This document shows, piece after piece, positions 45,828 through 58,201 of a stretch of 64,000 nt of DNA. The notes under the pieces were generated by a model that worked only from the letters and a program-made list of their open reading frames with translations, had not been told where the DNA came from and searched no databases. The stretch is from NCBI RefSeq assembly GCF_905115235.1, contig NC_051852.1:36095199-36159198 (forward strand). Reading direction: 5' to 3'. The stretch comes from Hermetia illucens (lineage: Eukaryota > Arthropoda > Insecta > Diptera > Stratiomyidae). The stretch's first letter is position 1; the number at the start of each line of letters is the position of its first letter. The translations under genes and the position numbers were made by a program.

Positions 45828-47170
45828 CACCGAATTTGCGAATTTTCTATTTCAAGTTCATATTGAAAAATATTTAGACTTGCTTCCAACATTCCGCAAA
45901 TTATCCATTGGCTGCATTACTAATGGCACTAGAGTAAATAAAATTAAAGTCTAGATAAATTGCGTTTTCTAGTTTGACCATTTTCAATTAATCTTTCATT
46001 AATGGCTTTGAGATATTGTATGCATTATGTCGGTTATCTGGCGTTCGCAACTTGAAGGGTCATGTTTTTTAAAGTTTATTTGATTAATTAAAGATCTCTC
46101 CCTGAAATGAGTAAATCTGGAGTATTCTACTGCACCTTAGCTACACTTAGCATGATAGTTACAAATATGAAACGACCACGTGTTCGCGCGAAGCGCAATG
46201 AAATATTGCATGTTCTCAATACATCGTCGGCAGATCACTACGAACTGACTCTCACTCCGTTCAGTTTCTTCGCTAGTTTCCTCCACTTTATTTCATTTCA
46301 AAATACCAAATTATCTATAATTTTTGACAAAATATAAAGTGTTATATCCAAACCAGCCCAAAAACCCATCCCCCCACAAAAGAGCTTCGATTCACCATTT
46401 TCTATTCAGAAATTTTCGTGCGACCTGCATATGTACGCAAAACGCCTTTCCGGAAGCAAAGTTAGATATATCGAGGTTGCGCTGATCCTGCTGTATTTCT
46501 GTGTTTTATTACAAATTACCGAATTTAAAGGGATTATAATAGTTTGGATCCTTGTTCTGTAGTTTCGTACTTATTGAAGGATGAAAGTGGAAAGCAAATT
46601 CACAAACGAAATGAACGAAAATGACCTGCGGAAGAATAATAAAGATAGGTTGCAAGCGATATTAAAGGGAGATCTTTTTATTTAATATTAAATCTTATTT
46701 AATGCTTCATGGATATAGGGAGCTCCAAATAGTTTTCAGGCCTTAATTCTGACAAATATATATTATTCCTTCCACTCGCTGGGAATGGTTTCGTAGGAAT
46801 GCATTTGACGACACATGCAAATGGATACGTAGGATCTAAGGAAAGTTGTCAATTGAGATATTTTATTCTGCTGGTACGTTCGTCTAATAATGGGATTGAA
46901 TAATCGTCGGTTCTTCCGAAGTAGCTTTTAGTAAAATTCGAATGGATTTAACTTTTGTTCGCCAACATGCTTCATCGGTTCCACCCGCTTCTTTACTCCA
47001 CTTCTAGATAAATTAATGCAATGTTGCAATCTGATCTTCCAATGACTTTTATCCATGATTTTCGCTTAGTATGTTATGCTACATTTTTTCGAGAATCAAC
47101 ATTTTTCATTTTATATCATGTCGTAACATTAAACTTACAACTCACTTGCTGACTACATTGACAGTCAAAC
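45828..47170. other. Right-arm spacer
   Basis: Mirror of 41270-42458 and 39740-39938 in the left arm. Near 46950 it holds ACTTTTGTTCGCCAACATG where the left arm has the transposon. No gene. Confidence 0.55.
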
Positions 47171-49560
47171 TAAATTAGATATGATCTATTAGTTTAACTA
47201 AATATATTAGAAAGTTCGCGGAATGGTAATGAAAAAGCAGATTTATAGTTGTAAAAATTACTTTATTTTTCTCTAATTTAGGGACCCCATCCCTGTAGTG
47301 GTTTTCTGGAAAATTGCAAAATACCTCGTTTGCGGCAGCTATTACCTCTTCATTTGATGAAATAATAAGTTTTTCTAGGTGTGAGAGCAGACAGAAGCAA
47401 GAGGAAGGTGAATCTGGCGAATAGGGTGCATGTTGCAACAATTGTTAATTCCATGATTTTAGCTATGGTTTTATGAGCTGCACATGCTTTGTCTTGTTGC
47501 AACATCACATTTTTCTTCTGCAAATCAGTCTTTTGCACATGAGTTTTGATATGCAGCTAGTCCAAAAGGTTGCAGTAATAGTCTTGGTTTATTGTTTAAC
47601 CAGTTTGGAGGTAATCCACTAAAATAATTCCCTTACCAACCCAAAGCACTGACCCTACACCTTTTTCTGCGCATGAGCCCGCTTCGATGCCGAAGATTCA
47701 AAAGAGCAGCAGTCCTCAGCTTCTCGTTTCAATTCAGGATCATGATGACGCATTCAAGTCTCATCCATAGTGATGAATGGACGCACAAAATCTTTTTTAT
47801 TTTTCCTTATACGCTCCAAATGTTGTTGAGAAAGTCACATTCGGAAGCGTTTTTGCTCCATTGTTAAGAAATGGGCACAGTTTTCAGAAACTCAAAATTT
47901 CACTTAAGATATTGCTTGCACTGTTCGCTGGGATGTCTATGGCCTCCACTAATTCTTCCTGTCTCATCATCGTCATTAACGGTGCAACAACCGGTATCCG
48001 GTTTAGGCCTGTCTTAATAAGGAACTCCAGATATACCGGTTTTGCGCCGAGGTCCACCAATTCGCCATCGCCATCGCTCCATCTCAAGCCCTGCCTGCCC
48101 CGTCCATAGATATTGTCCTTATAGACTTTCCGGACTGGACTGTCCTCATCCATACGGATTAAATGACCCGCCCACCGTAACCTATTGAGCCGGATTTTAT
48201 CCACAACCTGACGGTCATGGTATCGCTAATAGATTCCGTCGTTATGTAGTCTACGGAATCGTCCATCCTCATGTAGGGGGCCAAAAGTTCTTCGGAGGAT
48301 TCTTCTCTCGAACGCGGCCAACAGTTTGCAATTTTTCTTGCTGAGAACCCAAGTTTCCGAGGAATACGTGAGGACTGGTAAGATCATTGTCTTGTACAAT
48401 AAGAGCTTTGACCCTATGGTGAGACGTTTCGAGCTGAACAGTTTTTGTAAGCTGAAAGAGGCCCTGTTGGGAGCCAACAACCGTACGCGGATTTCATCAT
48501 CGTAGCTGTTATCGGTTATGATTTTCGATTCTAGATAGGAGAAATTATCAGCGGTCTCAAAGTTGTAGTCTGCTATCTTTATTCTTCCCGTTTGACCAGT
48601 GCGGTTTGATGTTGTTGGTTGGTTGGTTTTCGGTGCTGACGTTGCCACCATATATTTTGTCTTGTCTTCATTGATGTGCAGTCCAAGATCTCGTGCCGCC
48701 TGCTCGATCTGGATGAAGCCAGTTTGTACGTCTCAGGTCGTTCTTCCCATGATGTCGATATCGTCAGCATAGGCCAGTAGTTGAGTGGACTTAAAGAGGA
48801 TCTTACCTCTTGCATTTACCTCAGCATCAGGGATCACTTTCTCGAGGGCCAGGTTAAAGAGGACGCATGATAGGGTATCCCTTTGTCGTAGACCGTTGTT
48901 GATGTCGAATGGTCTTCAGAGTGATCCTGCTGCTTTTATCTGGCCTTGCACATTGGTCAGGGTCAGCCTAGTCAATCTTATCAATTTCGTCGGCATATCG
49001 AATTCTCTCATGGCCGTGTACAGTTTTACCCTGGCTTTGCTATCATAGGCGGCTTTAAAGTCGATGAAGAGGTGGTGCAACTGATGGCCATATTCCAACA
49101 GTTTCCAGTTTCCATCGCTCGCTTGCCGCACAGAGAAAATCTGATCTGTTGCTGATTTGCCTGGGCGTATGGGGCTATCCGGCCTAGCAAGATAGCGGAG
49201 AATGTTTTATAGATGGTACTCAGCAAAGCGATACCTCTATAATTGCTGTACTGTGTGATATCTCCCTTTTTATGTATGAGACAGATAATGCCTCTTTGCC
49301 AGTCGTCAGGCATTGATTCGTTGTCCCACACCTTGAGCACAAGTTGATGAACCACTTCCTGTCTCACTCAACGATTTTCCGAAACCTGTATTGTTTTATA
49401 TTTTCTGAAGCACTTTTTGCGCGGCCTGCAAGCGTATCGTCCTCAATGCTTGTGGGACAGCTTTTAAATTCTCAATCTTGTTGTAAACCATTGCTTTCGA
49501 AAGATCAGATTTATCATTTCGGTAAAAAATGGACCTCAAATTTTTTTTAGAAACGATTTA
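47170..49560 (-). mobile_element. mariner remnant 2, split by an RTE (right arm)
   Basis: Mirror copy of 37330-39740. The DDE-end frame at 47441-47175 differs from its partner at 7 of 88 residues. It is interrupted by the RTE at 47967-49354. Dead. Confidence 0.85.
47955..49366 (-). mobile_element. RTE-clade LINE remnant G with target duplication (right arm)
   Basis: Mirror copy of RTE F (47967-49354) with the same duplication, CTTCCTGTCTCA at 47955-47966 and 49355-49366. So the LINE was already in the mariner before the palindrome arose. The longest frame is 141 codons (48651-48226), with 5 residue differences from its partner. Confidence 0.9.
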
Positions 49561-49581
49561 ATAATTGCACAATGTTCGACG

Positions 49582-49794
49582 TTTTCCATTGTTGCAAAAT
49601 GCACTGACATGCCAACTTAGAATGGCACAATGATAGACGTAATGTTAAAATGTGATCTAAACTCTAGTTCTAAAATCGATGGACAGATAGCGTTCCGCGA
49701 ACTTTTTGATATACCTAGTAATTATTAACAAAAATATACAGAAAAGAAGATATAGACACGTATCATTTTGGAGATGTCGAAAACACCTCTATCC
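49582..49794. other. Intergenic, nothing recognised
   Basis: Short AT-rich stretch outside the right arm. Confidence 0.4.
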
Positions 49795-51160
49795 ATTGAA
49801 GACAAAGGATAGAAAAATAATCGGGAGTAGGATGGGTTGCGTCAGATAGAAGGCGGAATCGGAAGATAAGGGAGTACTAATCATAGGAAGGTTCAAAAAT
49901 TGGCAATGAGGGCAACTGTCGCTGTAGAAGGTCACTTTACTTTGGGCATCAGGTAAACAATTTAGGGGGGGGGATTGAAATGTGACTGACACTTAATCAA
50001 AAAAGCATGAAAGGCAAGAATGACGTCTATCCACGAGACTTGGAGACGATTGCAAATATATTTGGAACTGCCTTCGTTTTGAAACGGGAAGTGATCGGAC
50101 TAGAAAATAAAAACGAAAATGAGGAATATTTCGGGATATCTGCTTCAAAATATAGGGTATGTGGAAAGACGAGTGTTTATTGTCACTTCGAGGTAGTGGA
50201 CTCGACATTTTTGACATTCTTATTTTCATTTTCCCTATATCTAGAAGGCAGGTCATGATGGGTTTTCTCCAATTGATACTCAGAAGTCTTGAGGGCAAGA
50301 AGTGCTGAACTGAGTATTTAGCTTAGCCACTGAATTAAAATTCGGGAAGAGTACTATTGGAGTCACACTGCTCGTCGATAAGGGATTTATTGGCGGAGGA
50401 ATATACAATAGAAATAGGCCTCCAGCTGTCCAGGTTAAGTGGATTCAGGTTCTTGTTTGAAATAGAAGTTATGCTAGCACTCTTCCAATCGATAAGTGGG
50501 CATTGGGGGAGAAGAGATTTTTTCTCTATGGTTGAAAGGTTTAGATGTTGGGTGAAAAGGATGTGACTGAACTGTGGGTCAAATTCAAGTTAGATTATAG
50601 ATTCCCCGACTTCCTTTGAAGATGCGGTATTGTGTGTTACCAAGAATGTTCACCTTTTCTGGAAGCGAGGTGGTTTGTGGCATTATTGTGGGTGTTGTGT
50701 ATTTTTACCTAGATGAGGCAGAGTTTTATTGATTTCCCTAAATGTGTCAAGGTTTAGTTCATTATGATAGAGGCGTATAGGGCGGTGGTTGGTATTAGGG
50801 GTTTCAGTTCTACGGAGAGTATCTATTTCTAAATAGCTTTCGCCCTATGAAGGAGGAAGCTAGGGTGAATCGAGTTTGGATTTGAGGATTCCATTAGTTA
50901 TTTTCCAGTTTACCTTTTGGAGTTTAGGGATTATGGGTGGATATTGAAAATCATAACATTAAAGTCACTGATGCCTGAGATTGTTTCTTTGAGCGGATAA
51001 ACAAAAGCATTACGTTTGACAGTTATATTGCTGCCGATGAGAAGAGCCACTGAAGTGCAATAATTTGATGCTGACATGAGAGCTGGTGAGTGTTTTCAGT
51101 TTTTGTTCGCGCATCAAACCACGACGGATGCCCGTCGTTAAGGGAAGAGACCACATTAGG
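49795..51160 (-). mobile_element. Jockey-clade LINE, copy f, heavily decayed
   Basis: Minus strand. The region after ORF2 at 49800-49930 matches 22740-22870. The RT block GGAATATACAATAGAAATAGG is near 50397. The endonuclease end GTCACTGATGCCTGAGATTG is near 50963, and the TCAAACCACGACGGATGCCC counterpart of the HPSW region is near 51115. It has large internal deletions and no useful frame. Confidence 0.7.
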
Positions 51161-51937
51161 AGGTTTTCAAAATCGACTTTTTTTATCGCTTAGATCGTTG
51201 GCTCAACTGTCGATTTCAAAGCGAAACTTTAGATTTACTGGGCGTAGAAACGAGTGAATATCGGATACATTTTGTTTGTAATTAGGAGTGAGAAATGTCT
51301 TCATATTCTAGAGGCCGTTTTTAAAATAATTTTTTTACTGCGTTTTTCTCAGATGACGTTTTTCACACTTGCTGGAATTCTAACTCAAAAACTAATAAAC
51401 AGATCATTACCAAATAATAAATTATTCAAACAAATTTTAAAAAAATGATTAAAATATGACTAATATGTTATAATGTCTAAATTTGAATGAACTGCAATTA
51501 ATCCTTCTCACTAAAAAAAACCCAAAAAAGTACGTGGAAATAAGTCTTCTAATGTGGTTACCTTCCTTACGTGAATTCTGGTTCTTTTTGTAAACGGTAG
51601 GATAGTGGGAATTAAGGAGGCAGTGGTTAATAATTGAAGCTCGAGGGTTTTCTCATTTCCTTAGCACCAGTAGCCGCCGAAAATGATAGAAGTCCAATTA
51701 TTGTCAACGGCTTCAACTAGCAAAACAGCAGGTTTCCAATGACGACTTTCCCAATGTTATAGGATATTCTGGCTTAAAGTTTGGCGCCTGTGTCGGAGTC
51801 ATTCAAGATAGTGAAGGGGGTTGGAAGGAGCATTCTCCCGGGCCTGGAAATTTCTCGGTGGCGCGGAATAAAAAACTGTAACGTTCAAGTTCTCGCCGTA
51901 TTTTACTGAGGGCACAAAATTTCTTACAACATTTGAA
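51161..51937. other. Intergenic, nothing recognised
   Basis: AT-rich. No frame, RNA gene or repeat seen before the histone-type 3' end at 51938. Confidence 0.45.
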
Positions 51938-51976
51938 TACTCTCTGAGAGAAAACTTGTTAGTCCTGAAAAGGACT
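51938..51976 (-). terminator. Histone-type stem-loop and downstream element of the HTH gene
   Basis: On the minus strand AGTCCTTTTCAGGACT runs 51976-51961, identical to most H1 stem-loops here. After 14 nt comes CAGAGAGTATT (51946-51936), matching the CAGAGAGTA of H1 copies 5 and 6, where the gap is 13 nt. The stem begins inside the TAG stop codon of the gene upstream, whereas it lies 53 nt after the stop in H1 copy 1. Confidence 0.85.
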
Positions 51977-52457
51977 ATTGATTGCAGGAGTTAAATTGTA
52001 GTTTTCTCATTTTTCTAGAGTTCGGTCTTTGCATTGGGGTTGCTTTTGGAGAATTTTGCGTCCTCCTGGGGGACTGTTTAGATGAATTAGAGGTATCCTT
52101 CTTCCTGGCTTGTATCGGCTTTTTTATCTTCAGCATTTTTACAGCCCGTTGCATACTGCCATATGATAAACCCGCTTCTTGCCTTACTCTGTCAATTGGT
52201 TCATTAGGCGTGGTTTGTAATAAAGTTGAAACCTCTTTGACTTTTTCCTCTGTAAGTACCGTGCGTCGCCGATTATGTGGCTGATTTGCTACACTTCCTG
52301 TTGATTTGAATTTTGCATACAATCTCGATATAGCGCTTTTATTCGGAGGATTTACGCCTGGATTTTCCTCTTTGAATATAGTCTGAACCTGTTCGTATGA
52401 TTTGGTTTTAATATAAGTCTCTAAAATTAAAACTCGCTGGCTTTGACTAAATGGCAT
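51975..52457 (-). CDS. DUF4817-like double-HTH protein with basic SPRR tail (160 aa), histone-type 3' end
   Basis: Residues 1-57 (MPFSQSQRVLILETYIKTKS, NPPNKSAISRLYAKF) match the N-terminal helix-turn-helix of DUF4817 proteins, found in a Tc1/mariner-superfamily transposase family. Residues 67-111 (LTEEKVKEVSTLL, DRVRQEAGLSYGSMQRAV) form the second HTH. No DDE catalytic domain follows. Instead residues 112-160 are a basic tail, about 15 Lys/Arg in 50, with SPRR and SPKA, the S/T-P-basic type seen in H1 tails. The frame is intact and begins at the family's usual start. Upstream is an H1-type promoter motif and a TATA box; the stop overlaps a histone stem-loop. I infer a chimeric gene: transposase DNA-binding part under H1 control, perhaps a chromatin protein. 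A transposon fragment landed in a dead H1 unit is the alternative. Confidence 0.7.
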   Translation of the reverse strand: MPFSQSQRVLILETYIKTKSYEQVQTIFKEENPGVNPPNKSAISRLYAKFKSTGSVANQPHNRRRTVLTEEKVKEVSTLLQTTPNEPIDRVRQEAGLSYGSMQRAVKMLKIKKPIQARKKDTSNSSKQSPRRTQNSPKATPMQRPNSRKMRKLQFNSCNQ

Positions 52458-52504
52458 ATTGGGAGAAGTATAGATATTATCAAGCAGTAGCTATCTTTTA
52501 TCTT

Positions 52505-52645
52505 CTATTTATATTACTTATTTGATAAACTCGTTAATTACCAGTGAAAAAAATTAAACTTTAACAGAAAATAGACACGTTCAAACAACTTAGAGCAACG
52601 ACTTCGCATTCGTCAATCTGATTCATGAGAAACTGAAAGAGTGAC
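52505..52645 (-). promoter_or_regulatory. H1-like promoter motif and TATA box of the HTH gene
   Basis: On the minus strand, CACTCTTTCAGTTTCTCATGA lies near 52645-52625, compared with CGCTCTTCCAGATTCTCATGA in H1 copy 5. TATAAATAG, a full TATA consensus, lies at 52513-52505, about 50 bp before the ATG. The H1 copies lack this TATA, and the reversed H1 box TTTGTGTTT of copies 1 to 6 is not seen here. Confidence 0.6.
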
Positions 52646-54339
52646 ACATCCTCCTTCTACGTCAATGCGCGATAACCAGTTTTAAAAAAATCGATTGTGA
52701 GTCCAGATGGAGTGAGTGAGATCCGATTCCGATTAACTCCTCAATGTTGCTAATGCGCTAATGGGGTAACCACTATCTTAGCAAATACAATTGGCTTCTT
52801 TTTGTATTTAGTTCTCTGCGAAACTTCGATGTACGTCAGCGTGAGGGGTTAGATATCTAGGAAGAGCGGATCTGGACACATTAGATTAACCAAACATTAG
52901 GGCATGGAAATTCCTAAATAAGATTGGAGGGAAGCACAATCAGCAGATCGTAATAGAAGTAAACAATTTTGCATACAAGGAGGGTTTAGATATAATCGTC
53001 ATATCTTTATGAGATATCAGTAGCTTCTTATCTCTATATTTTTATTGGAGCCGCCACTGGCAAAGAGGTTTTTTATCATGAGAGTCCTGAATACTTTAAG
53101 CTTAAAGGATGATGGACCCTTCAGAACAGCAGAAGTGAAGAGATGGGGTAAGCACTACCTTTGGAAGAATGGGTTAGGAGCAGTGTGCACCGTTTTGCTT
53201 TGGTAGTTAAACGCCTTAGATATAGGGGAGGTGACCAATATACTCCTCTCTATGGAAAATGCAATTATCCCTGCTTCTTATAAGGAGGTATAGGGAAACT
53301 GACTTAAGTGGAGGAAGTTCTCCTCTCTGATCTTATTTCAGGGTATCTAGCTAAGAACTTCGCAGGATTTGGTTGGATTAGTACCTCGTATTCTTGATTA
53401 TACCGGAAAAATTCTTGATTATCTGTTTTCCTTCGAGGCGCAATCTTTTCACTTATTGTGGCAAGGCATCGTTCGAAGATGAAGCTAACAGACATATCAT
53501 AGTGGAAAACCTAATCAGCGCCGTGACTTTAGCATGCAGTGATTAAAGTTGTCCCCTTAATGGCGTTGTATAGAATAGTCTAGATAGAAAAATCATCACG
53601 ACGCTAGTATGGCCTGGTTAGAGTTCCTCGTTAATTGTTTTGCCTAATAACTAAACATTTCAATTGAAATAGTTGCTCTGGTTTCGAACCCGATAGTAAT
53701 AGAAAATCGGAGCCGGGGTGAGAGTCATACAGGCCGGGATGTTGTTCTAGGACGCCTCTCTCGTCAGCCATCCTAACATAGTGGATTCTCGCAATAGAGT
53801 TATTGTCCTTCTTTAATTTTTGACCCACTGTTACTTCCGTTTCCAGATCAACACATCCACGGCCCACCAAGTTCCTTGTTCAGAACGTCCGTCAAGTTTT
53901 TGTTAGTTATTGTCTTGAGTCAAAATACTCCGATAGCACAAGGCAGACACGAACTGACGAAAGCTTGGAGCTTTTGAGTAAGAGTGGTGGTCACTTTCTA
54001 TGTGCTACCCCTGTCTCCTCCTACTGTCTCCTTTTCCAAACAAAGAGCGATTTGGTCAATGTCTATGACTCGGTTAGAGAGCAAACAGATGCCATCATCG
54101 TGGTCGAGGTGTCATCATATCGGATCTTGTCTGTGACTTCAAATTCCTCAGAGATTTTATCCCGATGCAGCGCGTGATATTTAGGACCATCATATGTCGC
54201 TCTGATTGTAACTATTAGTTTCTCAGAATGCCCCGTCCACTGAACGACAGTCGAATCGCGGAGACAATTTCGGGATCAGATCCAATAGCCCCACGCAGGC
54301 GAAAGTAAAGGACCATCGTTTAATTTCGAAGCTAATGTC
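52646..54339. other. Intergenic, nothing recognised
   Basis: Several short frames (up to about 79 codons) with no family resemblance. Possibly transposon debris. Confidence 0.4.
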
Positions 54340-57300
54340 AGCACCTTTTTTGTTACAAATTTTCAGAAAACAACTCTCGACCGTACCAAGCTGAACAACT
54401 TGCTGACAGGTTTAAGACTTGACGACTGCACACCCACCCGGCTGCCTCGGGAAATGAAGTAACTGGGTGAGGACAAGATCGGTGCGGAACTCCTAAAGTC
54501 CTTGTGGCTTCAGTGACTATTGGAGGACACATAAGCCATGTTAGCGTGCGCAGACGACGACTCTCTTGGGGTGTTGACCGCGACTGCGGATAAGATACAG
54601 GAGGTGCACGCGCGCCCAGTGATTGCGGAGGTGTCCCGCGAATCCGCCGTGACGGCAGAGGCAATTGGCCGCGCTTGCGAACAATGTAGCTGCCGTGGAT
54701 GCTTTGCGTTCGAGAGAGCAATCTCGAACCCTTTCAACGGCCGCCTCGAGAAATGGGCATTTGGGTAGCCGCGCGACGCGTTGGACATCGAGCTCCGGCA
54801 TGCACTGGTATAAACATAAGATTGTGGATTAAGATATGAAATATACCACCCCTTACAATTTTAACGATACTCCAAAAAACCTCCTCTACCATTTAGCACA
54901 TCTCGAGTGAATTTTTCAACACTTCGTTCCCAACGATGACAAATGCAAATTTCTCCAGCAGCATCTGAAATTTCTTGGCCCTAACCGCAGTCAACATGCA
55001 GGCGGTCGAGAGCTTTCCACTGTCAAAGACCTAAGAAGGTTCTTGGGGATAGTAAACTTCTATCATCGTTTCCTACTCAAAGCCGCTCCCCCCCAGATAT
55101 TACTTAACGGCTTCCTGTCTGGCCCTAAGATTAAGGATTTGCGAGTTGTTGTGTGGTTTCCAGAAACCGTTTAAGCAGCAGCTGGTAGACGCTACTCTTT
55201 TGGAATTTCCTCAATGAAGTGCACCTCTAGCCGTGTTCGTCGATGCCTCAGGCATAGCAGTGGGTGCTGCTCTTCAGTAAAGGTCGAATCAAAGCTAGCA
55301 GTAGTTGGGTTTCTTCTCAAAACAGTTGAATCCCACTCAATGGAATTACAGCGCCTATGATCATAAATTATTAACCGCGTATCTAAGTATTAAGCACTTC
55401 CGGTATTCCCTAGAAGACCTCCCGTTCACTTTTTTTACGGTTGAATTGCTGGTCGTCTGATTTTCTTGATTCGGCTACTTCGTTATCGAATCCTAGTCCT
55501 GCTAATGTTTCCTCTCACCAGATGGCGATTTCGGAGGGCGATATGGGCGATGTGACACTCGAGATCGCTTCAGCTGCGCGCTTTGAATTTCACGCGTTTC
55601 TGTGGTACTTCTCCCTTCACAAACAAACTATGGAAGTCCGCCGCTGCTGCCGGCAACGAAACGAAATCAATTGAGCCGGCAAGACGTACTTCACACGACA
55701 ACGATTACTTCGTGTGAAGTAGTCACCCGTTTCCAATCGGCCTAGTGATAGGCTGTGCCCTCTCCCGGTGCCCCCGGTATCACTCCGCCACAATCTTTTC
55801 CTGCCCAAGGCCGACCACTGTCAATCGATACTTAACGCCTACTTGCCTGGTCTGAAGACTAAAGACTCTCACCTGATTGCCTGGTCCTCAGAGACTGTCC
55901 AGGCATTTGAGACCACAAGCAATAGCTGGTGGATGTTACGCTTCTGGCATTCCCTCAGCAAGATGTCGTACCCGTTGACGCTTTAGACATAGTCGTAGGT
56001 GCTGCTCTTCACCAAAAAGTAAACCGAATCTGGCAGTCCTTGAGCTCCTTTCCATCGTGAGATATTGGCCGCGTACCTCCCATTGAAATGCTCCTAGTAT
56101 GAATTCTATGTTTGTCGGAAAATAATTGCTGATATATGATTATAAAATCACCGACCAGGGAAGGCAGTTCGAGTCCTCCTTTTTCTCGGAGTTAGGTAAA
56201 CTGTAATGAAACTAGGGGAAATAGGATGATCAATTTATCATCCTGAGTGGCCGAAGACGTCCTAGAGGCTATCCGGGAAACAAAAAAAATGGTGAAATTG
56301 ACCGTGAAGCTCCATCAAAGTGCTCGGTTGACACGTTCTTCCACGCCCCTGTACTAGCCAGGCTCGGGAATGTGGGGGGTCCTTTGAGCACTTTGCTCCC
56401 TCACGTGTCATTAGTACAAATTTAACGTGTCTATACCGATGCGTGGATTCGCACCGGATCTCAAAATAGACAGCAAACAAAGAAATTCGCGACGGGCTAA
56501 CGAAAAAAAAACCAGAACGTGAGCTAAACCTGGAAAATAGAAAAAACAGCTCGACCGCGCGTATGGAGCCGTAAGTCTCCGGATCCGAGTGCCTCGATCG
56601 AGAGGGGAGATCCACGACGGATCACAGTCCCCATCATTGCGTCTTCTGCCTCAGATAGTTATTAAAGCGTGGCCCCTGAGATTCCCTCCAATCCTTGACA
56701 TTAGGCCATTGCTTAGAGGATGTCCCTACTAAGGTTTTGCGGGGTCAAAAAGGAAGAGAGAGGAAGGAAGGCCTCAAATAAAAAAAAATTAGCTCAAATT
56801 CATGGTATATTCATGGGAAATGCAATCAAATAAAAATATAAAAGAAAAATCAAATCAAATCAAAGCAAAAAAAAATATATAAAAGAAAAATGAAATTAAA
56901 GCAAAAAAAACTTACACGTTGATTACACTCCGAGGTTGGTGTGGCGTGTATCTGATGTTGTTTTGCTTTTTTCTGTTTAATACGGAAATTGTTTGACACA
57001 AAAGAAGGAAGTAAAAACTTATGTATACGGAAATACTACTGAATTTAATGCAAAAAAATATATCGAAGGTCTTTGAGATTTTCTTTTCTTAATTTTCTTT
57101 CCAGAAGTCCTCCCAGCGACGGCACGCGAAGAGGAAAATGTGCGCACACTCAGACCAGAAATTCTTAGAGGCGATCTTCTATGAATGTCGCACACTCAAT
57201 GGGGAAGGTGTCCCGCAGCCCGAAACTGAAACTTCAGCACAAAGTCACTACACGATTGTGCCCGCGATAAACTGAGGAAATTCACATTACCGGCCGTAAA

Positions 57301-58170
57301 GCAAGCTCCTCATTGGTAACCGTTTTGTCGTTCGTTAATTACGTTCTCTTGGCAGACTATGTTTTCTGTGGCTTTTTATCCTGCCGCCTCACGCCCATGC
57401 ACAAATTTAACAAAACTTAACGTCGTTATAGCATCCAGAACTTTCCACCGCTGTCTCAGAAAACCAATTCCCTGACCATCGGACTACGCCTCCACGACAA
57501 TGATTCCTTTTGTCCGCTCACTTTGTTTCTCATTCCCAGCGTTATCCAATTCTCGTCTTATATAAATTACCTATAACGAGAATGAAATCATTCCTCAAGG
57601 CAGTATATTACCTCTTCGAATTTTGAAGAAGGAAATTTACCTTCCTTCTTGCCCAAAACTGAAATTCAGCAGATCACTAAATTACCTCTAACTCTACTCT
57701 ATACGGCTCCGGCCGTTAATCAGCTGTCTACTCACGAACCGGTCTCCATGCCGCTACGCTCGCCCTGAACTCCAAGAGTTCATGTTGCAGCAACATGCGC
57801 GTGCGCCTACGGATGAGGCAAATGTTTCCCCTCTGCCATGATCAATTCGCCTGAATGCATTCAATAATGTGCAATTTGCAACTTTAGGGTAATTGCATGT
57901 TATAGAATGCATTATTTGAACAAATTAATTCAGCAAAAGGGGAATCAGATTCCGCGCTCGTCGCGAAGCTGCGGTCACTACAAAACTCTACGGCTTCAAA
58001 CGCCACCAGAATGGGATGCTTGAAATTGGGCACAGGACGCTGAAAGCGGCTGTAATAGTTCTTCTTGATAGTAAATTTCGGGATTCGTCCTACTTGGACT
58101 CCGGGCAACAATTCGCGAGGAGTCCCGTAGAGCTGGTATACGGGGGAGACTCGAAGACGCAGTGCGGAAG
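54340..58170 (+). mobile_element. Ty3/gypsy LTR-retrotransposon fossil
   Basis: Plus-strand pieces in element order. A gag-like part lies at about 54370-54780 (ATADKIQEVHARPVIAEVSR). The reverse transcriptase end and RNase H start lie at about 54880-55450 (KCKFLQQHLKFLG, FVDASG). A second RT/RNase H piece lies at about 55795-55990. An integrase piece with VELVYGG lies at about 58110-58150. The stretch between 56100 and 58000 is unassigned and includes an A-rich run at 56825-56910. No LTR pair is identified. The element is broken in many places and looks older than the gypsy pieces at 16-17 kb. Confidence 0.7.
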
Positions 58171-58201
58171 CTGAAGTCGCCACCACCCGCCAACCACGCA
58201 A

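Larger units (their letters stand above)
44705..49581 (-). repeat. Palindrome, right arm
   Basis: Reverse complement of 37295-43540 without the transposon at 39939-41264. Core 44895-46530 is near identical to the left arm; I saw only scattered single-base differences (at 43234 and about 43315, for example). Outer parts differ by a few percent. The two arms are therefore real, independently evolving copies. Confidence 0.93.

Noticed and set aside
37295-49581. Palindrome as an assembly artefact (both strands of one allele joined)
   Set aside because: Arms differ by a few percent outside the core, by several indels and by a 1.3-kb transposon, and the centre has its own sequence. Not excluded for the 1.6-kb core without long reads.
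53631-53870. 79-codon minus-strand frame as part of a BEL-type integrase
   Set aside because: The resemblance was a few residues only and did not hold on closer reading.
56262-56615. 117-codon minus-strand frame near the gypsy fossil
   Set aside because: No motif, Ser/Phe-rich composition from flanking C/T-rich DNA, and it lies within decayed element sequence.
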